DNA of 64,000 nt, taken from assembly GCA_051846895.1 (NCBI GenBank), contig JBPYCQ010000006.1:62001-126000 (forward strand), in the 5' to 3' direction. Shown one piece after another: positions 1-8,128 of the stretch (positions are counted from its first letter, which is position 1; each line of letters starts with the position of its first letter). Origin of the DNA: CALKAL01 sp051846895. GTDB lineage: Bacteria; Bacillota; Bacilli; Bacillales; Alkalibacillaceae. The notes beneath the pieces are model-generated. The model was given only the letters and a program-made list of their open reading frames with translations, searched no databases and was not told the DNA's origin. A program made the position numbers and the translations under genes.

Positions 1-59
1 AGACTATAATTTTCAACTTGTTCTGCCGTAGATACCCGCATATATAATGCAGCTTTCAT
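1..59 (-). CDS. Large serine recombinase (integrase), N-terminus only
   Basis: Reading leftward from the ATG at 59, the first residues are MKAALYMRVSTAEQVENYS, the typical start of a resolvase/invertase catalytic domain in which the Ser of RVST is the nucleophile. The rest lies outside the window. An AAGGGGG ribosome site (minus strand, about 66-72) is spaced correctly for this ATG; an in-frame ATG at 65 directly abuts it and is less likely. It starts 12 nt after the repressor gene, so the two are probably cotranscribed. It would catalyse integration at comFA and, with a directionality factor, excision. Confidence 0.88.
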   Translation of the reverse strand, partial: MKAALYMRVSTAEQVENYS

Positions 60-70
60 TTTCATCCCCC

Positions 71-679
71 TTAAAACTGAGTGATTGCTTTTTTAAGCTT
101 TCCAATAATTCGAATATTTTTATCTGTTTGAGGGTCAAAACTAACTGGTGGGTAGTTTGGATTTTCACTTATCAATGTAAAGCCGCCATTATCCTTATAA
201 ACACGTTTAAGCACACACTCATCATCAATTACCACTGCGGCAATTTCCCCGTTTTCAACCGTATTTGTCTTTTGTATTAGCAGGAGATCGCCTTCATGTA
301 TTCTTGCGCCAATCATACTATCACCTTTAGCCGTCAAATAAAAATAAATGCCATTGTCTACCCAGTTCTTTGGTGATTTTAAATAACCCTCTTCCTGTTC
401 AAAGATAACTGAGCCGTTTCCACAAGAAATATTGCCGTAAAGAGGAACTTCAACAACATCACTAGCTATTTCCTCTCCATATAAAAGGGAAACATCAATC
501 CCTAAAGCATTAGCTACATCTTCTAATCTCTCATGACTTATTTTAATTAGCCCATGTTCATATTTTCTGACTGTTGACTTTCCAACACCTATTTTATTAC
601 CTAATTGTTCGAGAGTCATATTTGATAATGTACGATAATATCTAATTTTGCTCCCAAGATTTTTATAAAATTCGTTCAT
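71..679 (-). CDS. Phage repressor, XRE helix-turn-helix plus S24 self-cleaving domain
   Basis: The 202-residue protein has an XRE helix-turn-helix (about residues 8-62) and a LexA/CI-like S24 peptidase domain (about 75-200). The Ser-Lys dyad is visible as Ser121 in GDSM and Lys158 in CVLKRV, and the likely self-cleavage bond is Cys86-Gly87 in NISCGNG. This arrangement predicts a CI-type maintenance repressor inactivated by RecA filaments during the SOS response. It is transcribed away from the Cro-like gene at 854, and palindromic sites lie between them. The recombinase follows directly. Confidence 0.9.
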   Translation of the reverse strand: MNEFYKNLGSKIRYYRTLSNMTLEQLGNKIGVGKSTVRKYEHGLIKISHERLEDVANALGIDVSLLYGEEIASDVVEVPLYGNISCGNGSVIFEQEEGYLKSPKNWVDNGIYFYLTAKGDSMIGARIHEGDLLLIQKTNTVENGEIAAVVIDDECVLKRVYKDNGGFTLISENPNYPPVSFDPQTDKNIRIIGKLKKAITQF

Positions 680-723
680 CGTAATCCCCTTTTTTCTAGC
701 TTTTTCTTTTATAACTAAAAATT

Positions 724-752
724 ATTATATACCTTTTAAGACACTTTTTCAA
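724..752 (-). promoter_or_regulatory. Leftward promoter of the repressor gene
   Basis: On the minus strand TTGAAA (plus 747-752) and TATAAT (plus 724-729) are separated by 17 nt. The spacer contains an AGTGTC half-site like those of the palindromic operators to the right, so the repressor may control its own gene here. Confidence 0.7.
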
Positions 753-783
753 CAATTTTATTAAAAAAAGTTTCTTTTTAGTA

Positions 784-812
784 TTGACTTACATCTTTAA
801 AGGCATTATTAT
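784..812 (+). promoter_or_regulatory. Rightward early promoter
   Basis: TTGACT (784-789) and TATTAT (807-812) are spaced by 17 nt, upstream of the Cro-like gene. The palindrome at 816-834 covers the expected start point, so bound repressor would block it. Confidence 0.72.
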
Positions 813-815
813 TAA

Positions 816-834
816 AGTGTCCTTAAAAGACACT
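816..834. promoter_or_regulatory. Operator palindrome of the lysogeny switch
   Basis: AGTGTC and GACACT form a perfect 6-bp inverted repeat around a 7-nt centre, just downstream of the -10 box of the rightward promoter. A second palindrome of the same type lies at 1049-1065 and a half-site at 740-745. Confidence 0.7.
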
Positions 835-853
835 GAAAGGAGGGGGCGCCAGA

Positions 854-1084
854 ATGGATGTCAAAATAACCCCTAAAGGGATTAGGGTTTCGCAAGGCAA
901 GACACAAGAAGAAGTTGCTGATTATTTAGGTATATCTTTAACACAGTATCGGCGTAAAGAGAATAACAAAGTGAGATTTTATGCAGATGAAATTTATAAG
1001 TTGTCAAAATTATACGATGTACCAGTGTCTATTTTTTTTAACAATAAAGTGTCCTTTAAGGACACAAGGGTGGAAGTTGATTAA
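854..1084 (+). CDS. Cro-like XRE-family DNA-binding protein
   Basis: The 76-residue protein is mostly one helix-turn-helix (TQEEVADYLGIS then TQYRRKE). An AAAGGAGG ribosome site at 836-843 precedes the ATG. As the first rightward gene opposite the S24 repressor it is in the position of Cro, the lytic-side repressor. Its 3' end contains a 17-bp perfect palindrome (1049-1065) of the same type as the upstream operator. The Cro assignment rests on family and position. Confidence 0.8.
   Translation: MDVKITPKGIRVSQGKTQEEVADYLGISLTQYRRKENNKVRFYADEIYKLSKLYDVPVSIFFNNKVSFKDTRVEVD
1049..1065. promoter_or_regulatory. Intragenic operator palindrome
   Basis: GTGTCC-TTTAA-GGACAC is a perfect palindrome inside the 3' end of the Cro-like gene. 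It shares the GTGTC/GACAC arms of the operator at 816-834. A bound repressor here could act as a roadblock or loop with the upstream sites. Confidence 0.6.
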
Positions 1085-1106
1085 AATTAGATCGGAGGTT
1101 CTACAA

Positions 1107-1325
1107 ATGCAAAAAATAGAAGTGATAGCAATTAAATTAAATGGACACCCGCTCAAAATTGAACCAGGTCTATCGGATTTACTATCGACTCAAGGTTTGG
1201 GAGAGCGCGATAAAGAATTACTTGCTAATTATCGATCCGATTATTCTCGGCAGGTTTTATACAAAAACAACAAATTAATATCCGTCATAAAACCCAAAAA
1301 GGCATCTATGAAGAAAGGAGCGTAA
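1107..1325 (+). CDS. Small early phage protein, unknown function
   Basis: This 72-residue protein has no domain I recognise. It begins MQKIEVIAIKLNG and ends in a basic tail (KPKKASMKKGA). The ATG at 1107 is chosen because GGAGG lies at 1094-1098; the reading frame is open further upstream inside the Cro-like gene but without a ribosome site. It is the second gene of the rightward early operon. Confidence 0.65.
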   Translation: MQKIEVIAIKLNGHPLKIEPGLSDLLSTQGLGERDKELLANYRSDYSRQVLYKNNKLISVIKPKKASMKKGA

Positions 1326-1328
1326 ACA

Positions 1329-1451
1329 ATGGAAGAACTGTCCGAGATGTTAAAAGTTCCTAAACGTTATTGGTTTTATAGTCTTTTACTAACAGCAGGA
1401 ATGTACGGACTAATGCAACTTTTTATAACAATTTGTTTATTAGGGAGGTGA
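1329..1451 (+). CDS. Small single-pass membrane protein, unknown function
   Basis: The 40-residue product has a charged N-terminus (MEELSEMLKVPKRYW) and then one hydrophobic segment of about 20 residues. An AAGAAAGGAG ribosome site precedes the ATG. The gene end overlaps the ribosome site of the next gene, as in a tightly packed early operon. No function can be assigned. Confidence 0.6.
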   Translation: MEELSEMLKVPKRYWFYSLLLTAGMYGLMQLFITICLLGR

Positions 1452-1455
1452 GGAA

Positions 1456-1599
1456 ATGGAAAAGCGCATTGCTTACTACACAAAGAAGGTTTCTCACTAC
1501 ACAGCCATACACCCTGCCAAACGACGTAATCCGTATCGATTTCAGCGTTTAATGAACTACAAACATGAAATGAACAGACGTTTAAGGGAGGTGAACTAA
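1456..1599 (+). CDS. Small basic phage protein, unknown function
   Basis: The 47-residue protein is rich in Arg, Lys, His and Tyr, so it could bind nucleic acid. GGGAGGTGAGG directly precedes the ATG. Its stop codon TAA abuts the ATG of the next gene, which suggests translational coupling. Function unknown. Confidence 0.6.
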   Translation: MEKRIAYYTKKVSHYTAIHPAKRRNPYRFQRLMNYKHEMNRRLREVN

Positions 1600-1821
1600 A
1601 TGAACGACTTAGAACATCCGGTCGTTGCAGAAATTAGACGTACTGGTTACCCAGAGCAACCAAACATCTACGGTACTGATCTACTCGGTAATGAAGTGTA
1701 CGTAGGTGAAGAAATTTACTTCTTAGGAAATGGCGAATTTATCGGTGCAGAAGAGTTAAGTGAGGACAGCAAGAAGATTCTAGAGTACTTAAATGTACCT
1801 AAGACAATAGCTAATGATTGA
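1600..1821 (+). CDS. YqaI-like small phage protein
   Basis: The 73-residue acidic protein contains HPVVAEI, RTGYPEQPNIYGTD and GNEVYVGEEI, a pattern common in small YqaI-like proteins of Bacillus prophages. The molecular role of that family is unknown. The start has AAGGGAGG upstream and abuts the preceding stop. The family name is from memory of the motif and is moderately sure. Confidence 0.62.
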   Translation: MNDLEHPVVAEIRRTGYPEQPNIYGTDLLGNEVYVGEEIYFLGNGEFIGAEELSEDSKKILEYLNVPKTIAND

Positions 1822-1836
1822 AGGGAGGTGAGGAAA

Positions 1837-2103
1837 TTGGACTCAAAAGAAGTCTTAATCAAATGGAACACTGAGGGAAATTTATCAGTTATTTACCGAG
1901 TTGAAAACATACTGCTGTTTTACACAAAAGAGAATGACCCTCTATTCAACAAGGGAGAAAAAGTGAGTTTGGAAACAGTCGAGAAATCAAAGCCATATAA
2001 AGCAACTCACTACTCGGAAAATAACATACCTAGCGATGCAGTTATCAGTTTAACTTTCACTTGGCAATCAGATGGTGCCCAGATGGAAAAAAACGCCCAC
2101 TGA
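1837..2103 (+). CDS. Early phage protein, unknown function
   Basis: The 88-residue protein has no recognised domain. TTG at 1837 is preferred because AAGGGAGGTGAGG (1821-1833) gives it proper spacing; a GTG at 1828 lies inside that ribosome site. It is followed by about 70 nt with no gene. Confidence 0.6.
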   Translation: MDSKEVLIKWNTEGNLSVIYRVENILLFYTKENDPLFNKGEKVSLETVEKSKPYKATHYSENNIPSDAVISLTFTWQSDGAQMEKNAH

Positions 2104-2170
2104 CGGCAATCAGTGAGCAAAGAAAAATTATTATCAATTAAATTTTACATGATTTGGAGGGAATCAGCAA

Positions 2171-2587
2171 ATGGATTTCAATGTAAACACGGAAATTAAA
2201 CAATCCGAGATTAATGGGTTGTATCAAGAAGTAGAAGAATTAAAGAAAGAACGAGCAAAGTTAAAAGACCAAATAGACAACAAAACAGATAAAATCATTC
2301 AACATATTTTAAACCACGGCAAAGTGATTGCTTATAAAGATAATGTTCCGCACGTTTTATTAGTTAAAAATGGACAAGCTACAAAATTTGATAAGTCACG
2401 ATTAGCAAACGATCTAGATATTTCCACAAGAGAATTGAACTTAATCGGAGTCGCTGAATTAGTTGAAGAAGGTCGTATCTCTGCTAAAAAACTCAAAGAC
2501 TATGAATATGAAGAAGCAACCCAAAAATTAAAAGCTAGAAAAGCTAAAAAGACCGATATGGAATTGATTCTAGGTGGTCGTTCGTGA
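2171..2587 (+). CDS. Coiled-coil phage protein of the early region, unknown function
   Basis: Of 138 residues, about 10-50 are a predicted coiled coil rich in Glu, Lys and Leu. A small basic globular part and a C-terminus rich in Lys and Arg follow. TTGGAGGGAA upstream of the ATG supports the start. It overlaps the nuclease gene by 4 nt, so a role in DNA metabolism is possible from context only. Confidence 0.65.
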   Translation: MDFNVNTEIKQSEINGLYQEVEELKKERAKLKDQIDNKTDKIIQHILNHGKVIAYKDNVPHVLLVKNGQATKFDKSRLANDLDISTRELNLIGVAELVEEGRISAKKLKDYEYEEATQKLKARKAKKTDMELILGGRS

Positions 2588-2868
2588 AAGAAAAAACAAT
2601 CGAAAATCAAATCAAAGGTTATTTAGATCAGATTGGCGCTTGGTATATCAAAACACATGGCAATATGTTCTCGAAAGCTGGCACACCCGACATTATTGCT
2701 TGTATCAATGGCACATTCGTTGGAATAGAAGTAAAAAAACCAGGTGGACAACCGAGTGCACTACAATTAGCACAAATCAAACGGATTGAACAGTCAGGGG
2801 GTATATCGTTTGTCGCAGACAGCCTTAAACATTGTCAAATGGAACTACGAAGGCACGGTCTTATATGA
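2584..2868 (+). CDS. VRR-NUC domain nuclease
   Basis: The 94-residue protein is a stand-alone VRR-NUC domain of the PD-(D/E)XK superfamily. Visible catalytic elements are Glu near residue 7, the GTPDIIA motif and GIEVKKPGG, which supply the D, E and K of the active site. Such small nucleases are common beside SNF2-like helicases in phage replication blocks and probably act on branched DNA. It starts with GTG overlapping the previous gene and itself overlaps the helicase gene by 59 nt. Confidence 0.85.
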   Translation: MKEKTIENQIKGYLDQIGAWYIKTHGNMFSKAGTPDIIACINGTFVGIEVKKPGGQPSALQLAQIKRIEQSGGISFVADSLKHCQMELRRHGLI

Positions 2869-4054
2869 CTTCCAAAAAGAATTACTTCGAAAGATTAAAC
2901 CGAATTATCTAATTGCAGCTGATACAGGAACGGGTAAGACGATGATGGCTATTCATCATTATCTTAAATACTCGAATGGAGAGCCGTTATTGGTTATTAT
3001 CCCTCCGCAAAAATTAAAGGAGGGTGGCTGGAAAAGAGAAGTACAGTTTGTTGAAAAGCAGTATAACATCAATATTCCATACGAAGAATTAAGCTACGGG
3101 GTACTAGCTAGAAAATGGCATGAATATAAACACCACTTCGTCGTTTTTGACGAATGTCACTACATTAAAAATCCTACATCACAGCGAGGAAAGGCTGCAA
3201 TCAATCTCACCAAAGTTAGCACACACTTTTTATTACTATCAGCAACACCTTCTAGTAATGGTTGGGGTGACACGATTGCGTATATGATCATGTTCGGTAT
3301 TTACAAAAACAAAACACACTTTATCAGAGAACATGGTATACAAACACAAATCGATTATGGCCATGGTCCAGTCGGTGTCATCACAGATTGGCGAGATAAA
3401 GATTATTTACAAGAACTCTATCAATCTTTTTCTATCAAATTATCAAAAGATGAAGCATTAGACTTACCACCGATTGTATTTGAAAAAGTACATTTTAAAC
3501 CATCGAAAGAGTATCTCACGATTAAAAAAGATAGAGTGCTAGAAGATAAACTATACGACAACATCGGAAAATTACAACACGGCCTACGTTACTACGCCAA
3601 CCAAAAAGACAAGCTTAAATACACAGAAATGCTCCTGGAAGGCACAGAAGAGAACATCGTTATTTTCTACAACTATAAAGAAGAAAAAGAACAACTTAAA
3701 AAGATAGCGTCGAAATTAAATAAATCAATTTACGAAGTAAGCGGACAAGCTACGAATCTACCAACGAAGGAAGAATGGTCACAAGTTAAAAACAGCGTCA
3801 CGATTGTTCAATATCGAGCTGGATCAGCAGGCATAGAATTGCAGTATGCAAATGTAGTTATTTTCTATACACCAACTTACTCATACCAAGATTATGAACA
3901 ATCACTAGGTAGAGCATACAGAAATGGTCAAACAAAAAAGGTAACGGTCTATCAATATGAAACACTTCGGACCATTGAAGTAAGTATTTACAAAGCACTA
4001 GAGAATAAAAAGGACTTTACAGAAGAATTGTTTAGAAAGGAGATAGGAGATTGA
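2810..4054 (+). CDS. SNF2/DEXH-type helicase
   Basis: The superfamily 2 helicase shows motif I (AADTGTGKT), motif II (VFDECHYIKN), motif III (LLLSATPSS) and C-terminal motifs QYRAGSAGIEL and QSLGRAYRNGQ. The product is about 414 residues. Start choice is open: TTG at 2810 has an AGGGGG site 8 nt upstream, TTG at 2786 does not. The gene begins within the VRR-NUC gene, and the pair probably remodels or resolves replication intermediates together. Confidence 0.9.
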   Translation: MSQTALNIVKWNYEGTVLYDFQKELLRKIKPNYLIAADTGTGKTMMAIHHYLKYSNGEPLLVIIPPQKLKEGGWKREVQFVEKQYNINIPYEELSYGVLARKWHEYKHHFVVFDECHYIKNPTSQRGKAAINLTKVSTHFLLLSATPSSNGWGDTIAYMIMFGIYKNKTHFIREHGIQTQIDYGHGPVGVITDWRDKDYLQELYQSFSIKLSKDEALDLPPIVFEKVHFKPSKEYLTIKKDRVLEDKLYDNIGKLQHGLRYYANQKDKLKYTEMLLEGTEENIVIFYNYKEEKEQLKKIASKLNKSIYEVSGQATNLPTKEEWSQVKNSVTIVQYRAGSAGIELQYANVVIFYTPTYSYQDYEQSLGRAYRNGQTKKVTVYQYETLRTIEVSIYKALENKKDFTEELFRKEIGD

Positions 4055-4950
4055 GTTTATTACCAGTCGATAACGACCCCAATGTGAAACAGAACCGACA
4101 CTTATACGTTGGTGGTTCAGATGTTCCAACGATTCTAGGACTGAACAAGTACAAGACACAGTTTGAACTCGCTCAAGAAAAAGTAGGGATTGTTCAATCA
4201 GAGTTCAAAGGCAACGAGTACACCCATTTTGGTAACGTCTTAGAGCCACAAATCAGAGATTATGTGAATGCAATTAATGAGACTAACTTTGTACCGGACA
4301 CTCGCATTGATGAGGAATACAACGTGAGAAGTAATACAGATGGATATGATCAGGAAGCTGATTTAATTCTTGAGATAAAAACACACGGTAAAAATCCAAC
4401 ACTTAAAGTCTATGAAGCTCAAATGCAACTTTATATGTGGCAGTTTGATGTGAATTACAGTTGGTTGGCGCTTTACGAACGACCGAGTGACTTTGACACA
4501 GAGTTCGATGCAGACAGATTAAAAATTGATCTCATTAAACGTGATGATGACTATATTCAAAAAATACTCGATGCGATTGAGACGTTTTGGATCCGTTGCG
4601 AGTTCTTGAAAGATAACCCAAAAATGACCGAGCAAGAGTTTTATAACGCTGGTCAAAATGAAGTGCAAGTGATTGCTAACCAGGTGTGCAAATTAGAATT
4701 ACAACTTACTGAATTTAAACAGCTAGAAAAACAGTATAAAGAAGCTAAACAAAAGCTGCATGACGCTATGGAAGAATACGACATCAAGAAGTTTGAAACG
4801 GATGTTGTCACGATTACTCGTATTCTACCAGGTGAAAGGAAAAGTTTTGATAGCAAGAGATTTAAAGAAGATTATCCGGAACTGGCTGAAGAGTATCAGA
4901 AGGTTAGCCAAACAGCTGGCAGTGTGAGGATAAAGGTGAAGGAAGCGTAA
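4051..4950 (+). CDS. YqaJ-like viral exonuclease/recombinase
   Basis: The 299-residue protein matches the YqaJ exonuclease family, relatives of lambda Exo. It shows VGGSDVPTILGLNKY at the start, then GNVLEP, and the catalytic DLILEIKTHG (Asp, Glu, Lys) near residues 105-115, followed by QMQLYMW. A helical Lys/Glu-rich C-terminus follows. It should resect double-stranded ends 5' to 3' for phage recombination, usually with an annealing protein; here the next genes encode a P-loop ATPase and a DUF669 protein. TTG start, 4-nt overlap with the helicase gene. Confidence 0.9.
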   Translation: MSLLPVDNDPNVKQNRHLYVGGSDVPTILGLNKYKTQFELAQEKVGIVQSEFKGNEYTHFGNVLEPQIRDYVNAINETNFVPDTRIDEEYNVRSNTDGYDQEADLILEIKTHGKNPTLKVYEAQMQLYMWQFDVNYSWLALYERPSDFDTEFDADRLKIDLIKRDDDYIQKILDAIETFWIRCEFLKDNPKMTEQEFYNAGQNEVQVIANQVCKLELQLTEFKQLEKQYKEAKQKLHDAMEEYDIKKFETDVVTITRILPGERKSFDSKRFKEDYPELAEEYQKVSQTAGSVRIKVKEA

Positions 4951-5048
4951 CTATGGGAGATATGGCTGAATGGGATGCTGAAATGTATCATACGGAAAAA
5001 TGGCAAGCGCTTGCTTCAATAAAACAAAAAAAGGAGAGAATAAAATCA

Positions 5049-5912
5049 ATGAGTATTTTACCTGAAAACAAAAAGAAAAAAGCGAAAGAAACGCCACGTA
5101 ACTTTGTAATCTTTGGTGGCACAATGCATGGAAAGACATACTTCACAGAGGAGTTCCCGAACCCACTTAACTTAAACACTGATGGCAACGCAGAAATGAT
5201 TGAAACACCATCAATCAACATTACTCACCAACGTAATGCTAAAGGTGACATTGTTAAACCAGTAAGTGAATTATTAACAGATATTATCGATGAACTTCAG
5301 GGGACAAATCATTCCTTTGAAACAGTCGTAATCGATGTAATCGATGACATTATTACACTATTTGAACAAGAAATCACAGAAGAAGAAGGCGTTAAATCTA
5401 TTGGTGATATTGGTTGGGGCAAAGGTCACCAAGCTTTAGAAATGATGGTTAGAGTATTCGTTATGCGACTCAAAGAATTGAGTATGAAAAAGAAGTTAAA
5501 TGTCATCTATATTTCTCGTCTCAACACGATCGAAGAAAATGAGATAGTCACCTATGTACCATCGCTTAAACTCAAATGGCTCAACATCGTTAATGGTAAT
5601 TCCGATTACACGATTCTTTGTCAAAAGATTGGTAAGAACTACATTCGTCGAGTGGAAAGCAAACGTAAAAACTATACTCGCGAAATGATTGATGATGACC
5701 ACATCAAAGGATTGCTTGATACGGTTATCGGAGCCTATGACAAGAGTAAACCAACATCAAAAGAAGAAGCAGAAAAGATTGTAAAAGAACAAGAAAAACA
5801 ACAGCGAGTCGAACAAAAGGCCAAAGAAGTTAGCGATCAACAGCAAGATAAAACAGAGCAGAAACAAAATAAACCAGCGCCACGACCACCACGTCGGCCG
5901 GTGACTAAATAA
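5049..5912 (+). CDS. P-loop ATPase of the recombination block
   Basis: The protein has a Walker A motif (FGGTMHGKTYF) and a Walker B-like VIDVIDDI, then a long Lys/Glu/Gln-rich, Pro-rich tail. It resembles the RecA-like nucleotide-binding proteins (AAA_24 or Sak4 type) that sit between YqaJ and DUF669 genes in phages and may help strand annealing. ATG at 5049 has AAAGGAGAG 10 nt upstream. The frame is open back to ATG 4953, which also has a weak ribosome site, so an extra 32-residue N-terminus or a separate overlapping peptide is possible. Confidence 0.82.
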   Translation: MSILPENKKKKAKETPRNFVIFGGTMHGKTYFTEEFPNPLNLNTDGNAEMIETPSINITHQRNAKGDIVKPVSELLTDIIDELQGTNHSFETVVIDVIDDIITLFEQEITEEEGVKSIGDIGWGKGHQALEMMVRVFVMRLKELSMKKKLNVIYISRLNTIEENEIVTYVPSLKLKWLNIVNGNSDYTILCQKIGKNYIRRVESKRKNYTREMIDDDHIKGLLDTVIGAYDKSKPTSKEEAEKIVKEQEKQQRVEQKAKEVSDQQQDKTEQKQNKPAPRPPRRPVTK

Positions 5913-5934
5913 TTAATAAAGGAGACTGATAAAA

Positions 5935-6375
5935 ATGGGTTTAAATTTAAAACAAATCGCACAGCAAGTATTAAGTGAGGGCTTTGATCCAAAAACGGAT
6001 AGCGTAAGTGACTTCGACGAATTATCAGACGGTCTTTACGACGTTATTCTAACAGACGTCAGCTGGAGAGCAAACGACAAAGGCACAGAATGGTTATCGT
6101 TTGAATTCGAAGTGTTAAACGAAGGTTTTGAAGGTCGCAAATACTTCGGAAACATCTTCTTCTCAAATGAAAAGATGATGGAGCTCAACTTAAAGCGAGC
6201 AATGAAAACTGCAGCTGTACTCGATATTGATTTAGATATTGAAGATTTTGAAGATGAAGAAGCGTTAGTGGCCAAACTTAAAGAAGGTCTTGGGACACAG
6301 TGCATGGTTGAACTTAAAACGAACAAAAAGGGTAATTTTCAAAATTGGGAAGCGATGGAGGAAGCTCCGTTTTAA
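5935..6375 (+). CDS. DUF669 protein, probable ssDNA-binding partner
   Basis: The 146-residue acidic protein has the DUF669 pattern: SDGLYDVILTDVSWR, then TEWLSFEFEVL, and a beta-rich middle. DUF669 proteins occur with phage recombination and replication genes and are thought to act as single-strand DNA-binding proteins, though this is not settled. AAAGGAG lies upstream of the ATG. It sits between the ATPase and the DNA polymerase, so a role coating replication intermediates is reasonable. Confidence 0.82.
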   Translation: MGLNLKQIAQQVLSEGFDPKTDSVSDFDELSDGLYDVILTDVSWRANDKGTEWLSFEFEVLNEGFEGRKYFGNIFFSNEKMMELNLKRAMKTAAVLDIDLDIEDFEDEEALVAKLKEGLGTQCMVELKTNKKGNFQNWEAMEEAPF

Positions 6376-6388
6376 AGGAGCGATCTAA

Positions 6389-8116
6389 ATGTTCACTTTT
6401 TTTGATGTCGAAGTTTTTAAATTTGATTGGCTGGCCGTCTTTGTAGGAGAGGACGGCCAAACCACAAAAATACACAACGATAGGGGCTCTTTAGAGCGTC
6501 ACCTATCATCTTTACAATACCTTGTCGGCTATAACAATTACAACTATGACGACAAAATCATAGCCGGAATTTTAAAAGATACTAATATATATGACTTGTC
6601 CCAAAAGATTATGACAGGTAAGAACGTAAAACTTTTTTTAAATCGACCGATCACGTTAGACGTGATGCAAGAAATCAGACTTGGTTTATCGCTTAAAGAA
6701 GCCCAGGCGAACATGACGCAAAACATACATGAGACACCGATAGACTTTAATTTAGACAGACCTCTAACTAAAAAAGAATTAGATCAGGTCTTTAAATATT
6801 GTGAAAACGATGTATTAACAACAAAAGAATTATTTGAAAAGCGTGAACCGTATTTTGCAAGTAAATTTGAAATGGTCCACACATTCAAGCTACAAGCAAA
6901 AGACGTTAAAAAAACACGGGCAAACCTTTCAGCAACTATTTTAAAAGCGAAACCTCACAGTAATCAAGACCGGCTCAATCTCATCTACGATAAACGACTC
7001 CCAAAAAATGAACTACCAAAAGACGTATTAGACTTTTACAAACAGATAGAAAACGACTACCAACAAACAAACGACTTTCAGGAATTAGAAAAACAAAAAT
7101 TCACTTATTCGTTAGCTGGGGTTGAACATATATACGGTTTTGGTGGGTTACATGGAGCAAAAGAAAAGTACGCAGGCGAAGGTCATTTTATGCAGATTGA
7201 CGTATCAAGCTTTTACCCTTCGTTGATTATTAACAACAACTTAATTGATAACTTAAAAGATTATCAAAAAATATATGAAGAGAGATTACGTCTAAAACAG
7301 ACTGGTGACAGTAAGCAAAGTGTTTACAAGATTATTTTAAATAGCACGTATGGGGCGATGAAAAGTAAGTTTAATAAGCTTTATCATCCACGAATGGCGA
7401 ACAGTGTATGTGTGAATGGACAGTTAATCCTTACGCATCTAATCTTACTACTGGATAACTTTGCAGAACTAATTCAAACGAACACAGACGGGATCATTAT
7501 TAAATACGAGCCAGTCATGAAAGAGACGATTTTAAAATTACTCAAACTGTTTGAAGAACGATATGAATTAACCCTTGATGTTGATGACATTAAAAAGATT
7601 GCTCAACGTGACGTCAACAACTACTGCATGATGTATAGCGATGGAACGATTGCTGCCAAAGGACGATTCGCTAACTTTGACGGTGGCGACTTTGAACGGA
7701 ACAGCTTAACGATCATTGATGAAGCTTTGTCCAAACACTATATGGAAGATATTAATGTACAACAAACGGTTATTAATGCCTGGAAGAAGAACGAGTTAGA
7801 TAAGTTTCAGTACATTGTTAAAGCTGGGTCAACGTTTGACAGCATGGCACAAGAAGTATTGTCAGACACACTCTTTGATGAACAGACAGCGACAGACTTT
7901 AAACCGTTGCAAAAAGTAAACAGAGTATTCGCAGGTAAAGACAAATATTTAGGTAGTGTTTACAAGACTAAAAATGATAACGGAACGGTTAAATATAACA
8001 AAGTACCTTATACGAGCGAGAATTGCCTTGTTTGGAATGGCGAATTAAATGAGCTTGATAAACGACAGATTGACTTGAATTGGTACATTAAACAGATTCA
8101 AAGTTATTTATTTTAG
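6389..8116 (+). CDS. Phage DNA polymerase, family B type with proofreading
   Basis: At 575 residues this is a compact polymerase. The exonuclease motifs are FFDVEVF (Asp6, Glu8), GYNNYNYDD and YCENDVL. Polymerase motif A is QIDVSSFYPS, motif B is KIILNSTYGAMKSKF and motif C is QTNTDGII. These support a family B replicative polymerase with 3'-5' exonuclease. No terminal-protein gene is evident, and a helicase-primase is encoded further on, so protein priming is unlikely. AAAGGAG precedes the ATG. Confidence 0.93.
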   Translation: MFTFFDVEVFKFDWLAVFVGEDGQTTKIHNDRGSLERHLSSLQYLVGYNNYNYDDKIIAGILKDTNIYDLSQKIMTGKNVKLFLNRPITLDVMQEIRLGLSLKEAQANMTQNIHETPIDFNLDRPLTKKELDQVFKYCENDVLTTKELFEKREPYFASKFEMVHTFKLQAKDVKKTRANLSATILKAKPHSNQDRLNLIYDKRLPKNELPKDVLDFYKQIENDYQQTNDFQELEKQKFTYSLAGVEHIYGFGGLHGAKEKYAGEGHFMQIDVSSFYPSLIINNNLIDNLKDYQKIYEERLRLKQTGDSKQSVYKIILNSTYGAMKSKFNKLYHPRMANSVCVNGQLILTHLILLLDNFAELIQTNTDGIIIKYEPVMKETILKLLKLFEERYELTLDVDDIKKIAQRDVNNYCMMYSDGTIAAKGRFANFDGGDFERNSLTIIDEALSKHYMEDINVQQTVINAWKKNELDKFQYIVKAGSTFDSMAQEVLSDTLFDEQTATDFKPLQKVNRVFAGKDKYLGSVYKTKNDNGTVKYNKVPYTSENCLVWNGELNELDKRQIDLNWYIKQIQSYLF

Positions 8117-8128
8117 TGGGGTGAGGAC

